Position numbers and translations under genes: made by a program
In this document: positions 33,901-42,580 of the stretch, piece by piece
Layout of the letters: each line of letters begins with the position of its first letter
Numbering within the stretch: the stretch's first letter is position 1
From: Amoebophrya sp. A120
Taxonomy: Eukaryota; Sar; Dinophyceae; Syndiniales; Amoebophryaceae
DNA: 64,000 nt
Assembly (NCBI GenBank): GCA_905178155.1
Contig: CAJINV010000016.1
Coordinates: 977,591 to 1,041,590 of the forward strand
Direction of reading: 5' to 3'
The notes under the pieces: model-generated
What the model saw: only the letters and a program-made list of their open reading frames with translations
The model's database searches: none
What the model was told of the DNA's origin: nothing

Positions 33901-36900
33901 GCAGCGAAAGGTCTACCGCCTCTGCGAATTCCCGCGGCCGAATTGAGGAGACACATCATGAAAATGAACAAAGAAGCTTCCGGCGCGCGCCGATGGGGTC
34001 CGCTTGTGGGCCTTTGCCGCAATGACGGACCAGCAGACTTGCCAGCTCGCAGCCGGTTGCGAGGTCTTCTTGCAGAGAATCGGCCTCGCGGATTGGATCC
34101 CGGGACAGGAGGACGCAATTTTGCCGCCGGCGCTGACGGTGCTGCAGGTCGAGATCCTCCGGAAAGCCTCACAACTTGGCGGGGACATCTCGAAGCTCCG
34201 GACGGTAATTCGCGGGACACCGGTCTACCGGATTACGTTGAGCTTCCTTACGCACCGCATGGCCCGCATCGCGGACCTCGGGGACGCTTTTACCCCTTCC
34301 GGGGCCGCCGGAAAGCCGGCTGCCTCATGCATGGCAACCGTTTTAGAAATCCTGAAGGTCTGCTACGCGGAAGACCTGCAGAACGGCTGCGAAAACAAGG
34401 AGCGAGCGGCGGAACTGAGTGAGCAGGAAAAAACGAACGCAGCGAACTGGCTAACGATCTTGATAGGAATTGACGCCAGTAATTTCTACAATTGCATAAG
34501 CATGCCAAGCATGGTGCGGAGTTTTCGCTGGGCGCGGTTGCGCCCCACCTACATCAAGCTGGCAATGCTTTCAAATTGGCGAAAAACCCTCTTCCTGAGG
34601 AACGGGAGTTGCTTCGCAGAGCTCAGCGACCATCGAGACCTCATCCAGGGTTCAGTGGAAACGATGCTCCGTGGCGTCCTGCTCTTTATGAGAGGAGCCA
34701 CCGCGGTGGCGCAGTTCGTGGCGGAGTGCTTCGACGCGGCCGGGCGAATCGATGAGAAGCGCATCGACAGCGCGGGGGCGAAGCTCCGCAGAACGCTGCG
34801 CGAAGATTTTGCGGGGGGAGATGACACCGACGCCACTTTCCCGGACTACAAGCCGGCGGAGGAGGTCCATGAGCTCTTCCGCGACGAGGAGGGCGCTGGC
34901 GGTGCAGAGACGGGAAACAGGACGACGAGGACGCGGATGACCCGGAGCAAGGAGTACGAGAGGACGAGAGTCAGCCAAAGACTGCCGATGAGCGAGCGGG
35001 AGGAGAAGGCGCCAAGGAAGGCAGCCGTCGTGCAGTTTGTGGATGATGGCACCCTCTCCATCAAATTGCACAAAGACGACGCCGAAAAACTGCGGAAGCT
35101 GCTGAAAATAGTGGCCACAGCGTACGAAACGATGTATGCGTCCGAAGGGCAGTACCTCGCGCCAAAAAAGGCCGCGATGCTCCTCTCTGCTTCGGCGATG
35201 GACCAGCAGGCGCTATATCTCGCAGCCTTCCGCCCCTTCGGAATTGTCTTCAACTTGAAGGAGTGCACCAAGATCCTGGGCATCACGATCCGGCTCGGCG
35301 ACATACGGGACCAGGTTGATGCAATTCGCAAGCAGGTCAACAATTCAGTCTCGTTCGCGCAGCACCTCTGCTATCGAGTTATGCGAAGCAAGGGCAATTT
35401 CGTGATGACAGGCGCGGATCTTCGGTGGGTGATCATTTGCTTCTACATGTCGCCAATCATCTACATTCTCCCGGTGCTCCGCCTGATTTTCGCCCAGAGC
35501 GACTGGTCCGAGTTACTTATCGAGATGGCGACTTCAATCGCGAAGGTTATCGGTTTCGAGCGAGAGGTCTGGGAGAGGATGACCACGATGCACAATGTCA
35601 CGCCGGAGCTTTTCCATCGACTGATCTTCAGTGAGAACATCATGGGGATTGTAGACCCGTACGTGCTCGGGATCAAGCTCCTCCGAGGCGTAGCGCAGAG
35701 CGACATCCTTACCAACATTGATGGCTTCGTGACGTGGGCAACGTTCCCGATCCGCTTCCACGGCGCCGGGCTTGCAGGAATCGGCGCGGCCGACCGAAAG
35801 GCAGCACAGGTAAAGACGACGGCAGACCTGGCATTAGTTGAGGCTTTGAGCGAGGGAGCAGAAATCAGGTTGCCAGCGAAGTCTGACCTCCGCCTGTGCG
35901 GTTTCATCCCGGACAGGAGCAGCAAGCCTCCGCCGCCCGAAAAGGTCCCGCGGGCGTGCCACAGTGCGAGCGCGTTTGTGGTGGCATCGGCGGACGGCAT
36001 GGGCGTCCGACTCCTGCAAACAGACACGACGGGGCGGGTTTCGGTACTACGGCAGGTACGAACAAAACGCGAGCACCTGCTCACAGAGGAGAGAGCGGAA
36101 GAAAGGCAGTTCGTTGCTTATCTGAGTGGATTTCTATCCCTAAGTCAGCAGACGGAACAAGAGGAGCCAGGAGTGCACTACACCTACAGGCTATGCGACT
36201 ACTGGCGACTCCGGGGAAAGACGCGCGGGCCGCTGCGCCGGGGCGAAGGGATAGCCGTCCACTTCGCCGAGCAAGTCGAGCAGATGCACTTGAGGGGCCA
36301 CAGAGTAGAGCGAGCGAACACAAGAACGGCGGAGCAGGTCGCCGAGGCAAGCAGGGAGATGAGCACAGTGATGGCGACCAAAGTCATAGGGCTCAGCATT
36401 GTCAACGCAACGGGGCACGACCACGAGTACACAGACTGGCCCGTCTACGATTTCGGTGAGCAGGCTTTCGGTTTCCCCCCGCTGCGGGACTGGAAAAAGC
36501 GGCGCAGCCTCGCAGCGCGGCGCGAGTACGTCAAAGACTCGCTGCAGTTCCAAGACCTCCAAAACGGCGAAAACACAGAAGACGAGCATCCGGATAACGA
36601 TCCGGCGGAGGTTGAGAGAGCGGCCGCGCGATCGCCGGCGCCGAAAGGAAGGGCGAAAGCACAGGCAAAGGCGAGGGAGCAGCCCCCCCAGGAGAGAGCG
36701 GCAAAGCCAAAGGCGAAGGCGAAGCAACCAGGCCCGCAACCGAAACAGCAACCAACAGGCGAAACGAGCGCAGGCTGCGGACCCGGGGCCCCCGAGGCGA
36801 CAGGCGGCCGGCGGAAGGGCGGCGCAGGCGAAACAGAACCCGGCCCCAACAAGGAAAGCAGTGCCGGCGAAGAAGAAGGAGATCGCGTAGCTTTAGGACG

Positions 36901-39218
36901 CAGGCTGCTCGTCGAAACAAAAACAGAAGACCTACTAAAAAAAAAAAAAAAAGCAACAGGTAGGACAGTCGGCACGAAGACCGTGAAGTTTAGTTTCTTG
37001 CGCAAAAAGAAAAATATAAAAAACAGCACAAGGCGCGTGCGGAGGACACAAGGCGATCACGCGGGCGGCGTGTTCATCCAGGCGGGCGGAGAAGAGCCAG
37101 GAATGGCTGAGAGAAAAAGAAAGAAAAATGGCTACTCAGCAGCCACATGCCCCCCCCTAGTTCCTTTGCACTCCGGGCGCGAGGCCCGCCAGGGTTTTCG
37201 CCGCTCGTGTATTGTCTCCCACGCCGCGACAGGGCTCGCGGAACGAAGCCCGACGGGACCCGGCCCGGAAAGAAAAACTAGCAAAAGCCAAAAAGAACAA
37301 ACCGCCGGGGGCCTTATGCCACCCACCTTCGGCACGCCAGAAGGCCACAAGCCCAGCAATTCCAAAAGAGCCGGCAGTGGTAGCAGTGCACTACCTAGAT
37401 ACTAATTAGCTTAGACGGGTCTTAGCGCAAAGAAAGAGGGGCAAGTCCAAGAGGCTTTTGCATGGGGTCCACTGGTCACCGTTTCGCGCGAGCCATTCGG
37501 TGGACGACTGACCCCGCCCCATTTAAATAGCCGCTATGCGGGAGTTTTGTAAAAACTGGACTTCGTCCGTCTCCGGGTGGCGTGCCCGGGGTTCAGTCTA
37601 AATAAATTTGCCCGGGAAAATACCACGCAGCGGAGCAATCAGGCCTACTCGTAGGCCAGTCGGGGTCTATCCTTTCTCCACGTCGTCACGTGTGGTTATT
37701 GGGTTTTGTTGGCGTATGTCAGGGGATTCCTGTCTTTGGCATTTCACGACTCTTCCCATGGGTTCACTTCGATGATTGCTGCCGGGGACGTTCTTATGCA
37801 GTCAGCTGGATGACTGTGACCTGGCTCGTACTGTGAACGCAGCTGGATGACTGTGACCTGGCTCGTCTTCGATGGGCAGGCGGATGACTGTGACCTGTCT
37901 CGCCCATCAAGATCCCTAATCCGTAGCTCCTAGACGTTGCCTGGCCCGCGAATGACTCCACGGCAGCCGGATGTCCGTGACCTGGTTATAAAGGGCTTCG
38001 TCGATCGATTGTGCCACTAGGGCCTTGTGTTCCGGCTACTCCGGATCGCAATCGATGGAGGGCGGGACCTGCACCGGCGACAGGCGCTATCCAACCAACC
38101 AACCAACCAAACCTGGTAATCTTCCAGACCCAGACATTTTTGCATTTGATACTTCCGGCAAGAGTACTAAAGGTAGTAAGAGCAGCTCCTCCGGCGCTGC
38201 GTCGTCTGATGAAGCGGCGTATCAACGGGAAAAATGTCTGGGTCTGGAAGAATCCAACTTGTCATGCTGATTTTGGATTTTAGAAAAATCTGTATTGCAT
38301 GAGCAGCAAAGAGACTCCAAGTTTTGCTACACGGACAGGGCATAATTTGTCATGCGGTATAGGCATCAGGAAGCCCTCACAAAATCTGTGATGCTAGGGC
38401 ATGCATCACAGACATCAGGAGTCATGCAAAATGTGCATGACAAGCCTGGCAATCTTCCAGACCCAGACACTTTTACATTTGATACGGCGAACAAGAAAAC
38501 GCAGGAACAGACGGAGTTGGAGAAAATGTTGGACAAGGAAATAGAGGAAATGCAGACGAGGCTGAAGGAGAAGCAAGCGCAGAAGGAGCAAGCGCAAAAG
38601 GAAAAGGAGAAGGAGACGAACCAACATTCTACTTCTGCGGCAGTGCTGGCAAATGAACAACAAGTGTCGGCAGCACCGGTCGTCGCGTCGTCGTCCGTCA
38701 GTAGACCGATGAAGATGAAGGCTGCAGCGTCCTCTTCATCCGCAGCGGCGGCCGTCGTGGTTGAAAAAAAGGATGTTGAGAAAAAGCAGGCTAACAAAGC
38801 TGCTGCTTCAACGTCCTCGATGAGGATCATGAGTAAAAACAAGGCCACGACGACAGCGGCAAACGAAAATAAAGTGTCCATGAAGAAGAAGTCCTCGAAT
38901 AACGGTAACACAGCGGCGTCATCCTCATCGTCGTCGTTGAAGGCCGCGAAGGGTGTTAACAAGAAGGCCGCCGCTTCGTCGTTGAAGGCGAAAATCGAGA
39001 AGGTGGATAAGAAAAAGGAAGTGATCAAGTCCAAATCGATGAAAAAGGAGACATCCACGGTGGCTGCAGCTTCTTCGAAAAGTTCGAAGGCCACTAGCAA
39101 AAATACAACAACTTCTTCTTCGGGGACGACGAAGCAGGGAAAAAATAAAGCAGCTGGCTCGGCCGCCCCGGCATCTACTGCGACGGGTGGAAAGCGCCAG
39201 GCGATGAAGAAGGCGTGA
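27988..39218 (+). CDS. TFIIS N-terminal-domain (LEDGF-like) Lys/Ser/Ala-rich nuclear protein
   Basis: Exons read: 27988-28321, 28553-28620, 28852-28911, about 29496-29586, 29839-30199, 30369-30432, 30610-30666, 31125-31328, 31488-31808, 31966-32172, 32328-32711, 38157-38219, 38490-39218. An acidic N-terminus is followed by helices ending ...IGNRVQEVIEEFGYQTKANV-LAKKLIASWK, which match the TFIIS N-terminal (LW/TND) four-helix bundle used by TFIIS, IWS1 and LEDGF to bind transcription partners. The remaining ~650 residues are Lys/Ser/Ala/Glu-rich with many KSK and SSK motifs and a predicted coiled coil (38520-38620), typical of a disordered nucleic-acid-binding tail. A role in transcription elongation or chromatin is inference. 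The acceptor of the intron starting at 28912 is unresolved. Several GT-AG introns and eight introners are present; one introner contains a 5.2-kb retroelement, making an intron of about 5.4 kb. Confidence 0.75.
28322..28547. mobile_element. Introner with family B-like ends and unrelated interior
   Basis: Left TATGCATTGCAAAAATC, right GTTTGCAATGCATG (terminal TA mutated). Flanks GTATG / GCATG (4 of 5). The AT-rich interior lacks most of the usual family B sequence. The reading frame stays open but the joined exon L-Y-D-V-I-D-E-L is the sensible product. Confidence 0.7.
28928..29172. mobile_element. Family F element, apparently inside a conventional intron
   Basis: Left TATGCATTGCAAGAATGTCT + GGGTCTGG; right CCAGACCCAGACACTTTTGC...GATA. 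Perfect duplication CGCAG (28923-28927, 29173-29177). The upstream exon already ends at a GT donor (28912) and hits a stop, so this copy seems to lie in intronic DNA. Confidence 0.88.
29587..29838 (+). other. Conventional GT-AG intron
   Basis: Donor AAAG|GTATGA right after the TFIIS-N helix, acceptor CACGACAG|AC, phase 1. Confidence 0.6.
30200..30363. mobile_element. Introner, family B
   Basis: Left TATGAATTGCAAAAGTATCC, right GATACTTTTGCACTCTATA. Perfect duplication GAAGA (30195-30199, 30364-30368). Confidence 0.92.
30433..30604 (+). mobile_element. Introner, family B
   Basis: Left TATCCCGTGCAAAAGTATCG, right AGTGCTTTTGCGACGCATA. Flanks AAAAA / AGAAA (4 of 5, low-complexity). Only 64 bp of exon separates it from the previous introner. 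Confidence 0.88.
30667..31124 (+). other. Conventional GT-AG intron
   Basis: Donor GAC|GTAAGA, acceptor TTCAACACAG|AAA, phase 0, 458 bp. Contains no introner termini. Confidence 0.7.
31329..31487 (+). other. Conventional GT-AG intron
   Basis: Donor AAA|GTATTG, acceptor AATTACCAG|GCC, phase 0. Confidence 0.75.
31809..31960 (+). mobile_element. Introner, family B
   Basis: Left TATGCAATGCAAAAGCATCG, right CGATGCTTTTGCAGAGGATA. Perfect duplication ATGAC (31804-31808, 31961-31965). Confidence 0.93.
32173..32322 (+). mobile_element. Introner, family B
   Basis: Left TACCCAGTGCAAAAGTATCG, right CGATACTTTTGCACTTCATA. Perfect duplication CAAAA (32168-32172, 32323-32327). Confidence 0.93.
33016..34003 (+). 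CDS. Retroelement ORF, upstream part (DSGA protease-like motif)
   Basis: Open from 33016, coding-like to about 34000; the same frame runs on to 34422 but loses sensible composition. It encodes LLDSGACSYVP around 33467, resembling a retropepsin active site D-S/T-G-A. That match is short and could be chance. A Lys/Glu-rich segment follows. The RT ORF takes over in another frame near 34000, so either a frameshift produces one polyprotein or the element is damaged. The start codon is uncertain. Confidence 0.5.
34004..37405 (+). CDS. Reverse transcriptase of the retroelement
   Basis: 1,133-residue open frame. RT palm motifs: A, IGIDASNFYNCI (Asp at 34472); B, DLIQGSVETML; C, VQFVDDGTLS with the catalytic DD near 35041; D-like, YLAPKKAAMLL; E-like, TKILGITI. 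Together they define a reverse transcriptase that copies RNA into DNA. The downstream half has no endonuclease or RNase H that I recognise and ends in a Lys/Gln/Pro-rich tail. A run of about 15 A at 36938-36953 is inside the frame and could slip. The first codon is set by the frame, not by evidence. Confidence 0.75.
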   Translation: MWAFAAMTDQQTCQLAAGCEVFLQRIGLADWIPGQEDAILPPALTVLQVEILRKASQLGGDISKLRTVIRGTPVYRITLSFLTHRMARIADLGDAFTPSGAAGKPAASCMATVLEILKVCYAEDLQNGCENKERAAELSEQEKTNAANWLTILIGIDASNFYNCISMPSMVRSFRWARLRPTYIKLAMLSNWRKTLFLRNGSCFAELSDHRDLIQGSVETMLRGVLLFMRGATAVAQFVAECFDAAGRIDEKRIDSAGAKLRRTLREDFAGGDDTDATFPDYKPAEEVHELFRDEEGAGGAETGNRTTRTRMTRSKEYERTRVSQRLPMSEREEKAPRKAAVVQFVDDGTLSIKLHKDDAEKLRKLLKIVATAYETMYASEGQYLAPKKAAMLLSASAMDQQALYLAAFRPFGIVFNLKECTKILGITIRLGDIRDQVDAIRKQVNNSVSFAQHLCYRVMRSKGNFVMTGADLRWVIICFYMSPIIYILPVLRLIFAQSDWSELLIEMATSIAKVIGFEREVWERMTTMHNVTPELFHRLIFSENIMGIVDPYVLGIKLLRGVAQSDILTNIDGFVTWATFPIRFHGAGLAGIGAADRKAAQVKTTADLALVEALSEGAEIRLPAKSDLRLCGFIPDRSSKPPPPEKVPRACHSASAFVVASADGMGVRLLQTDTTGRVSVLRQVRTKREHLLTEERAEERQFVAYLSGFLSLSQQTEQEEPGVHYTYRLCDYWRLRGKTRGPLRRGEGIAVHFAEQVEQMHLRGHRVERANTRTAEQVAEASREMSTVMATKVIGLSIVNATGHDHEYTDWPVYDFGEQAFGFPPLRDWKKRRSLAARREYVKDSLQFQDLQNGENTEDEHPDNDPAEVERAAARSPAPKGRAKAQAKAREQPPQERAAKPKAKAKQPGPQPKQQPTGETSAGCGPGAPEATGGRRKGGAGETEPGPNKESSAGEEEGDRVALGRRLLVETKTEDLLKKKKKATGRTVGTKTVKFSFLRKKKNIKNSTRRVRRTQGDHAGGVFIQAGGEEPGMAERKRKKNGYSAATCPPLVPLHSGREARQGFRRSCIVSHAATGLAERSPTGPGPERKTSKSQKEQTAGGLMPPTFGTPEGHKPSNSKRAGSGSSALPRY
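37406..38107 (+). other. 3' UTR and (CCAA)n tail of the retroelement
   Basis: GC-rich, no ORF. It ends in CCAACCAACCAACCAA directly before the right target-site duplicate. Confidence 0.6.
37800..37986 (+). repeat. Four degenerate copies of GGATGACTGTGACCTG
   Basis: Near-identical 16-25-bp units at about 37807, 37843, 37881 and 37970 within the retroelement 3' region. They may fold or bind the element's own protein; function unknown. Confidence 0.7.
38220..38484 (-). mobile_element. Introner, family F
   Basis: Left TATCAACGGGAAAAATGTCT + GGGTCTGG; right CCAGACCCAGACACTTTTAC...GATA. Perfect duplication CGGCG (38215-38219, 38485-38489). Only 63 bp of exon lies between it and the retroelement-bearing introner. 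Confidence 0.93.
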
Positions 39219-40444
39219 GTAGAGTTTAAATACAAATCCGCCGTCAAATGAAGGAAACACGACACTTAATTTAAGTGCAATTTCATGCAGATAACACCGC
39301 GAGAGCCTGGTATGGGTGTGTTTTTAAGTCTTTTTTGGTGATTTCACTTGCAAACAGATGTTTACCAAAGCTCGAGCCTCCGCTCACATTTATTGTTCAA
39401 AAATAATTTTATTAATATACAACTAAAACATTTCATAGCCTTCACGCAACGAAGCTACAAATACATCTGTCAGAGTCGTCACGCACGATTGCACTTTTGG
39501 AAGCCTTTCTTTCACTACTAAAAATTTGGCAATGAGTAAATCTTTTACCCGCGTGCTTTTAATTTTATATCGCGACTGTTTTTTTTTTTGCAATCTCTTA
39601 TATCTAATGACCACAATATAGCAAGAATATTGAGGAGAAAACAAATTTCACGGAAGACGCGCTGCTGCAAAGAAAGCGCGTTTCTTAAATTAGGCCTGAG
39701 CAACTTACTACCGGTATCGCCACGAAGTAAGGATAAAATGTAACCCTGAGGAGCAGCTGCAGTTGCAGTCGGAGGATGGGGCGCAACTCGCTCATCAACA
39801 ACAACATCTACATCATCAGCATCTACTTTTTATATCAAAAAATTTAGCGAAACCAAATCCAAAAGCAAACGCAGTACGAGGGGTCGGAATGTAGTTGCTA
39901 TGACTGTTATTCGTGTTCATGCTACTGGTTCACCAGGTTTTGTTGTTCTGTAATAAATACCCCGGGCTTTTACTAGTAGCTCATTCTCCATCTTCTATTT
40001 CTGTCAATTCCACCGATTGTGCTTTGATCTTCTCGTCCGTTCCTTTTTCCGTTTGCTTTTGTCGACGACAGGCAGTTTACAATCGACCGAAAATATTGAA
40101 GATCACCTCCCTGGTGGCAGTGGTTTTTTTGTCAGACCCGGACAGAAGAATAATCAATGTTCTACAACTTGTAGCCCATGATTGCAGCTTAGGTTGTTGT
40201 TGTCCAGGAGTCCTCTGTAGAAATCGTTCTTTTGCTTGGAAATCCGGACAAATCGGAGATTTGTCTATCTTATCGTTCATTGTTGTCTGTGTGCGATACA
40301 ACTAAATTGAAATTTAGGCTGATACTATAGAACCAGTACAAGAAGTCCGTGTCGTGTAGGTGTTGCGATTCATCTTGCTAGTACTTTATACGCGTTCTGA
40401 GCGAGAAGTACCCGTCGTAACAAGCGCGATATCTATCCACCAAG
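39219..40444. other. Intergenic region
   Basis: About 1.2 kb, strongly AT-rich at 39380-39620. No gene or introner termini recognised. Confidence 0.4.
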
Positions 40445-42580
40445 ATGAACAACAACTACTTTGCCAGCAACTCCGCGCACAAAAGCCGGCCGCACCACGG
40501 AGGACACCAGGGTGGTCACCAGCCGTCTCACCACGGGTCTTTATCAAATGTAAAAATGTCTGGGTCTGGAAACTTGTAATGCTAAAAGTGAATGGTAGAC
40601 CGACGCACTGCAATGCGCACGTATGCATGACAAACTTTTTGGCTCCCATGTCTTACGTATTCCACATGGCAAACTGCGTTTTTGAATGACAGGTAAGAGG
40701 GCCTGTTCGTGCCTATGCAACACAGATTCTCGAGTCGAGCCAGACACGCATGACAAGCTTGCATTCTTCCAGACCCAGACATTTTTGCACTTGATAGTCT
40801 TCGCACCACAGCAACCTCGGCGGGAGTCAGGCCTACCACCACGGCAGCCACAACAACGGACACTGGAGCAGGGGCGGTGGCGCGGGGCATCCGTATGCTG
40901 TGGGAGATCTTGATGTTTTGGGTCACTCGGGGAGGGGGAAGATCATGCGCATTATAGTACATTGCATTTGATGATACTGAAAGGGAGCTCCACTCCTGTT
41001 CATCATCTTCATGCGTGTGAGTGATATGATCGATGTTTTTATGATGGTACAAAAGGTGAAGGCTCTATGCGTGTTCAGCATCACAGATTCATACTCGTGA
41101 CTCACAATTTCTCATGCATATGCCGCATCACAGCTACTCTTCCGGGCAGCTGGACCAGCACCACCAGTCACGAGGGCAAGACAGGTATACAGGATTTTTA
41201 CATATGGAAAATAAAGTTGTCATGCGTTGGTTTGTCGCCATGGCATGAGATGAAATTTATTCTGTCTTGCATGAATGTGGATGTGCTGCACAAAAAGAAC
41301 GACACGATCAAACTAACAGAAAACCGCGGGGTATGCTGGAGCATGGGGGATTTTTGGATGGGTACGCTGGGAAAAAGTCGAACCGTCGCAACAGCCTGAG
41401 CCGAGACAGCGACGGGATGGTATAGAAATCAAAGCCTGCGCGTCTTCTTAGAATTGAATGATATAGTGCGCGTCTTCAGGAGCAAGAAAGACAAACATGA
41501 AGAACAAATGTTGAACACGACTTTCATGCAATGCCAGTGTGCATTATGGAGATGTGACTTTTTTGTTTTCGCCTCGTGGCAATATGCATGACCACGACGA
41601 GCATGATGACGTTGACATCATCGGAGATAAAATCAAATTTAACAGAGCATCAGTGACGAGTACAACCGAATGGACCGATATGAAACCGGAAAGCTTTACC
41701 GCTAATAGTAATATCAGGTCGTCGTGGACGAGGTTTTGCATCAATGTTTACGTTATTCTTGTTCGCCGTACGACTGAGGCGCCACTTGTATGTAAGCATC
41801 ATTTCCAGAACCGTCGCAACCTGAAATTTCACCTTGCGCTCGTCCTGGCGGTCGTCAGGCCCAAACATCACGCGACGCGTCAATGCAACGAAAATTATGA
41901 ATGGCTATGTACGAATGTTTTTTATTTTGTAGTGCTGAGAATGAACTTGCCCGAAAGCGGAATTGGTGGAGTAAATGATTATCCAGTTTAGTTTTTCGGT
42001 TTCATCACCGATCTACCAGTCTAACCGCCATCGACTGTCACACATCGATCCCAGAGGACTTGTATCGCAGAATGGAGTATCAAGTGCAAATATGTCTCGG
42101 TCTGGAAAGATGCAAGGTTTGTCATGCTTAGCTAACATGACTCTTAAGTCTGTCATGCGTGTGACCCAAACCCCCCACTTTTCTCTCATGCGGTGGAAGC
42201 TCACTTTGTCATGCAGAATAGACAAGACTGTAGCAACTCCAAAACTTGTCATGCTTGGCAGTCAATTGAGGTTTTCTCGTCTTTCTTAACCAGCATCACA
42301 AGTCTCCAGACCCCGACATTTTTGCATTTGATATGGAGCACGAAGCGAATTTGGACCGGGGGGTGCATATCCTGTTCAAAAGTATCGTACTCGTCGTAAT
42401 CCCATTCATGCATTGCAAATTTCTTTCTCAAGTTAAATCCGCATTACAAATTTTCTTTTTCATGCTGAGGAAATTTGTATTGCAATTCATACTAGTACGA
42501 TACTTTTGCAATGCATAGTGCATGTGCCAAAGAAAAAATCCAATGGAGACTGCGTCTTAGTGCACACGGGGGTGTACTGA
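40445..42580 (+). CDS. His/Gly/Asn-rich protein, tentative
   Basis: The first exon 40445-40541 starts at ATG and encodes MNNNYFASNSAHKSRPHHGG and more His/Gly. After a family F introner the same composition continues (40802 to about 40890), and another His/Ser/Gln-rich stretch lies at about 41110-41165. The last exons (about 42027-42077, 42339-42367 and 42523-42580) encode E-D-L-Y-R-R-M-E..., then V-P-K-K-K-S-N-G-D, and stop. The middle is not resolved; 41166-42026 may contain further introns. No domain recognised. His-rich tracts could bind metal, but that is a guess. Confidence 0.45.
40542..40796 (-). mobile_element. Introner, family F (reverse of the 21225 copy)
   Basis: Left TATCAAATGTAAAAATGTCT + GGGTCTGG; right CCAGACCCAGACATTTTTGC...GATA. 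Perfect duplication GTCTT (40537-40541, 40797-40801). Interior ATGCAACACAGATTCTCGAG is the reverse complement of the interior at 21225-21484. Confidence 0.93.
42078..42333. mobile_element. Introner, family F
   Basis: Left TATCAAGTGCAAATATGTCT + CGGTCTGG; right CCAGACCCCGACATTTTTGC...GATA. Perfect duplication TGGAG (42073-42077, 42334-42338). Confidence 0.92.
42368..42517 (+). mobile_element. Introner, family B
   Basis: Left TATCCTGTTCAAAAGTATCG, right CGATACTTTTGCAATGCATA. Perfect duplication GTGCA (42363-42367, 42518-42522). Confidence 0.93.

Larger units (their letters stand above)
32945..38107 (+). mobile_element. Reverse-transcriptase retroelement, likely non-LTR, inside an introner
   Basis: Inserted in the right third of the family F element. 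A 10-bp near-duplication flanks it: CAAACCCGGT (32935-32944) and CAAACCTGGT (38108-38117). The 3' end is a (CCAA)n tail (38091-38107), a hallmark of non-LTR elements. I saw no long terminal repeats. The first ~55 bp contain a TCACAGCGGT direct repeat and introner-like sequence, so the exact 5' end could lie between 32945 and 33000. Confidence 0.8.
32712..38151. mobile_element. Introner, family F, carrying a nested retroelement
   Basis: The left part 32712-32944 starts TATCAAATGCAAAAATGTCT + GGGTCTGG. The right part 38108-38151 ends CCAGACCCAGACATTTTTGC...GATA. The host duplication CTTCC (32707-32711, 38152-38156) is still perfect around the whole 5,440-bp unit. Net removal of 5,445 bp keeps the frame A-A-S-G-K-S-T-K. 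Confidence 0.9.

Noticed and set aside
41539-41991. 150-codon ORF in the middle of the His-rich gene
   Set aside because: No compositional match to the flanking exons and no domain. It probably lies in intronic sequence.
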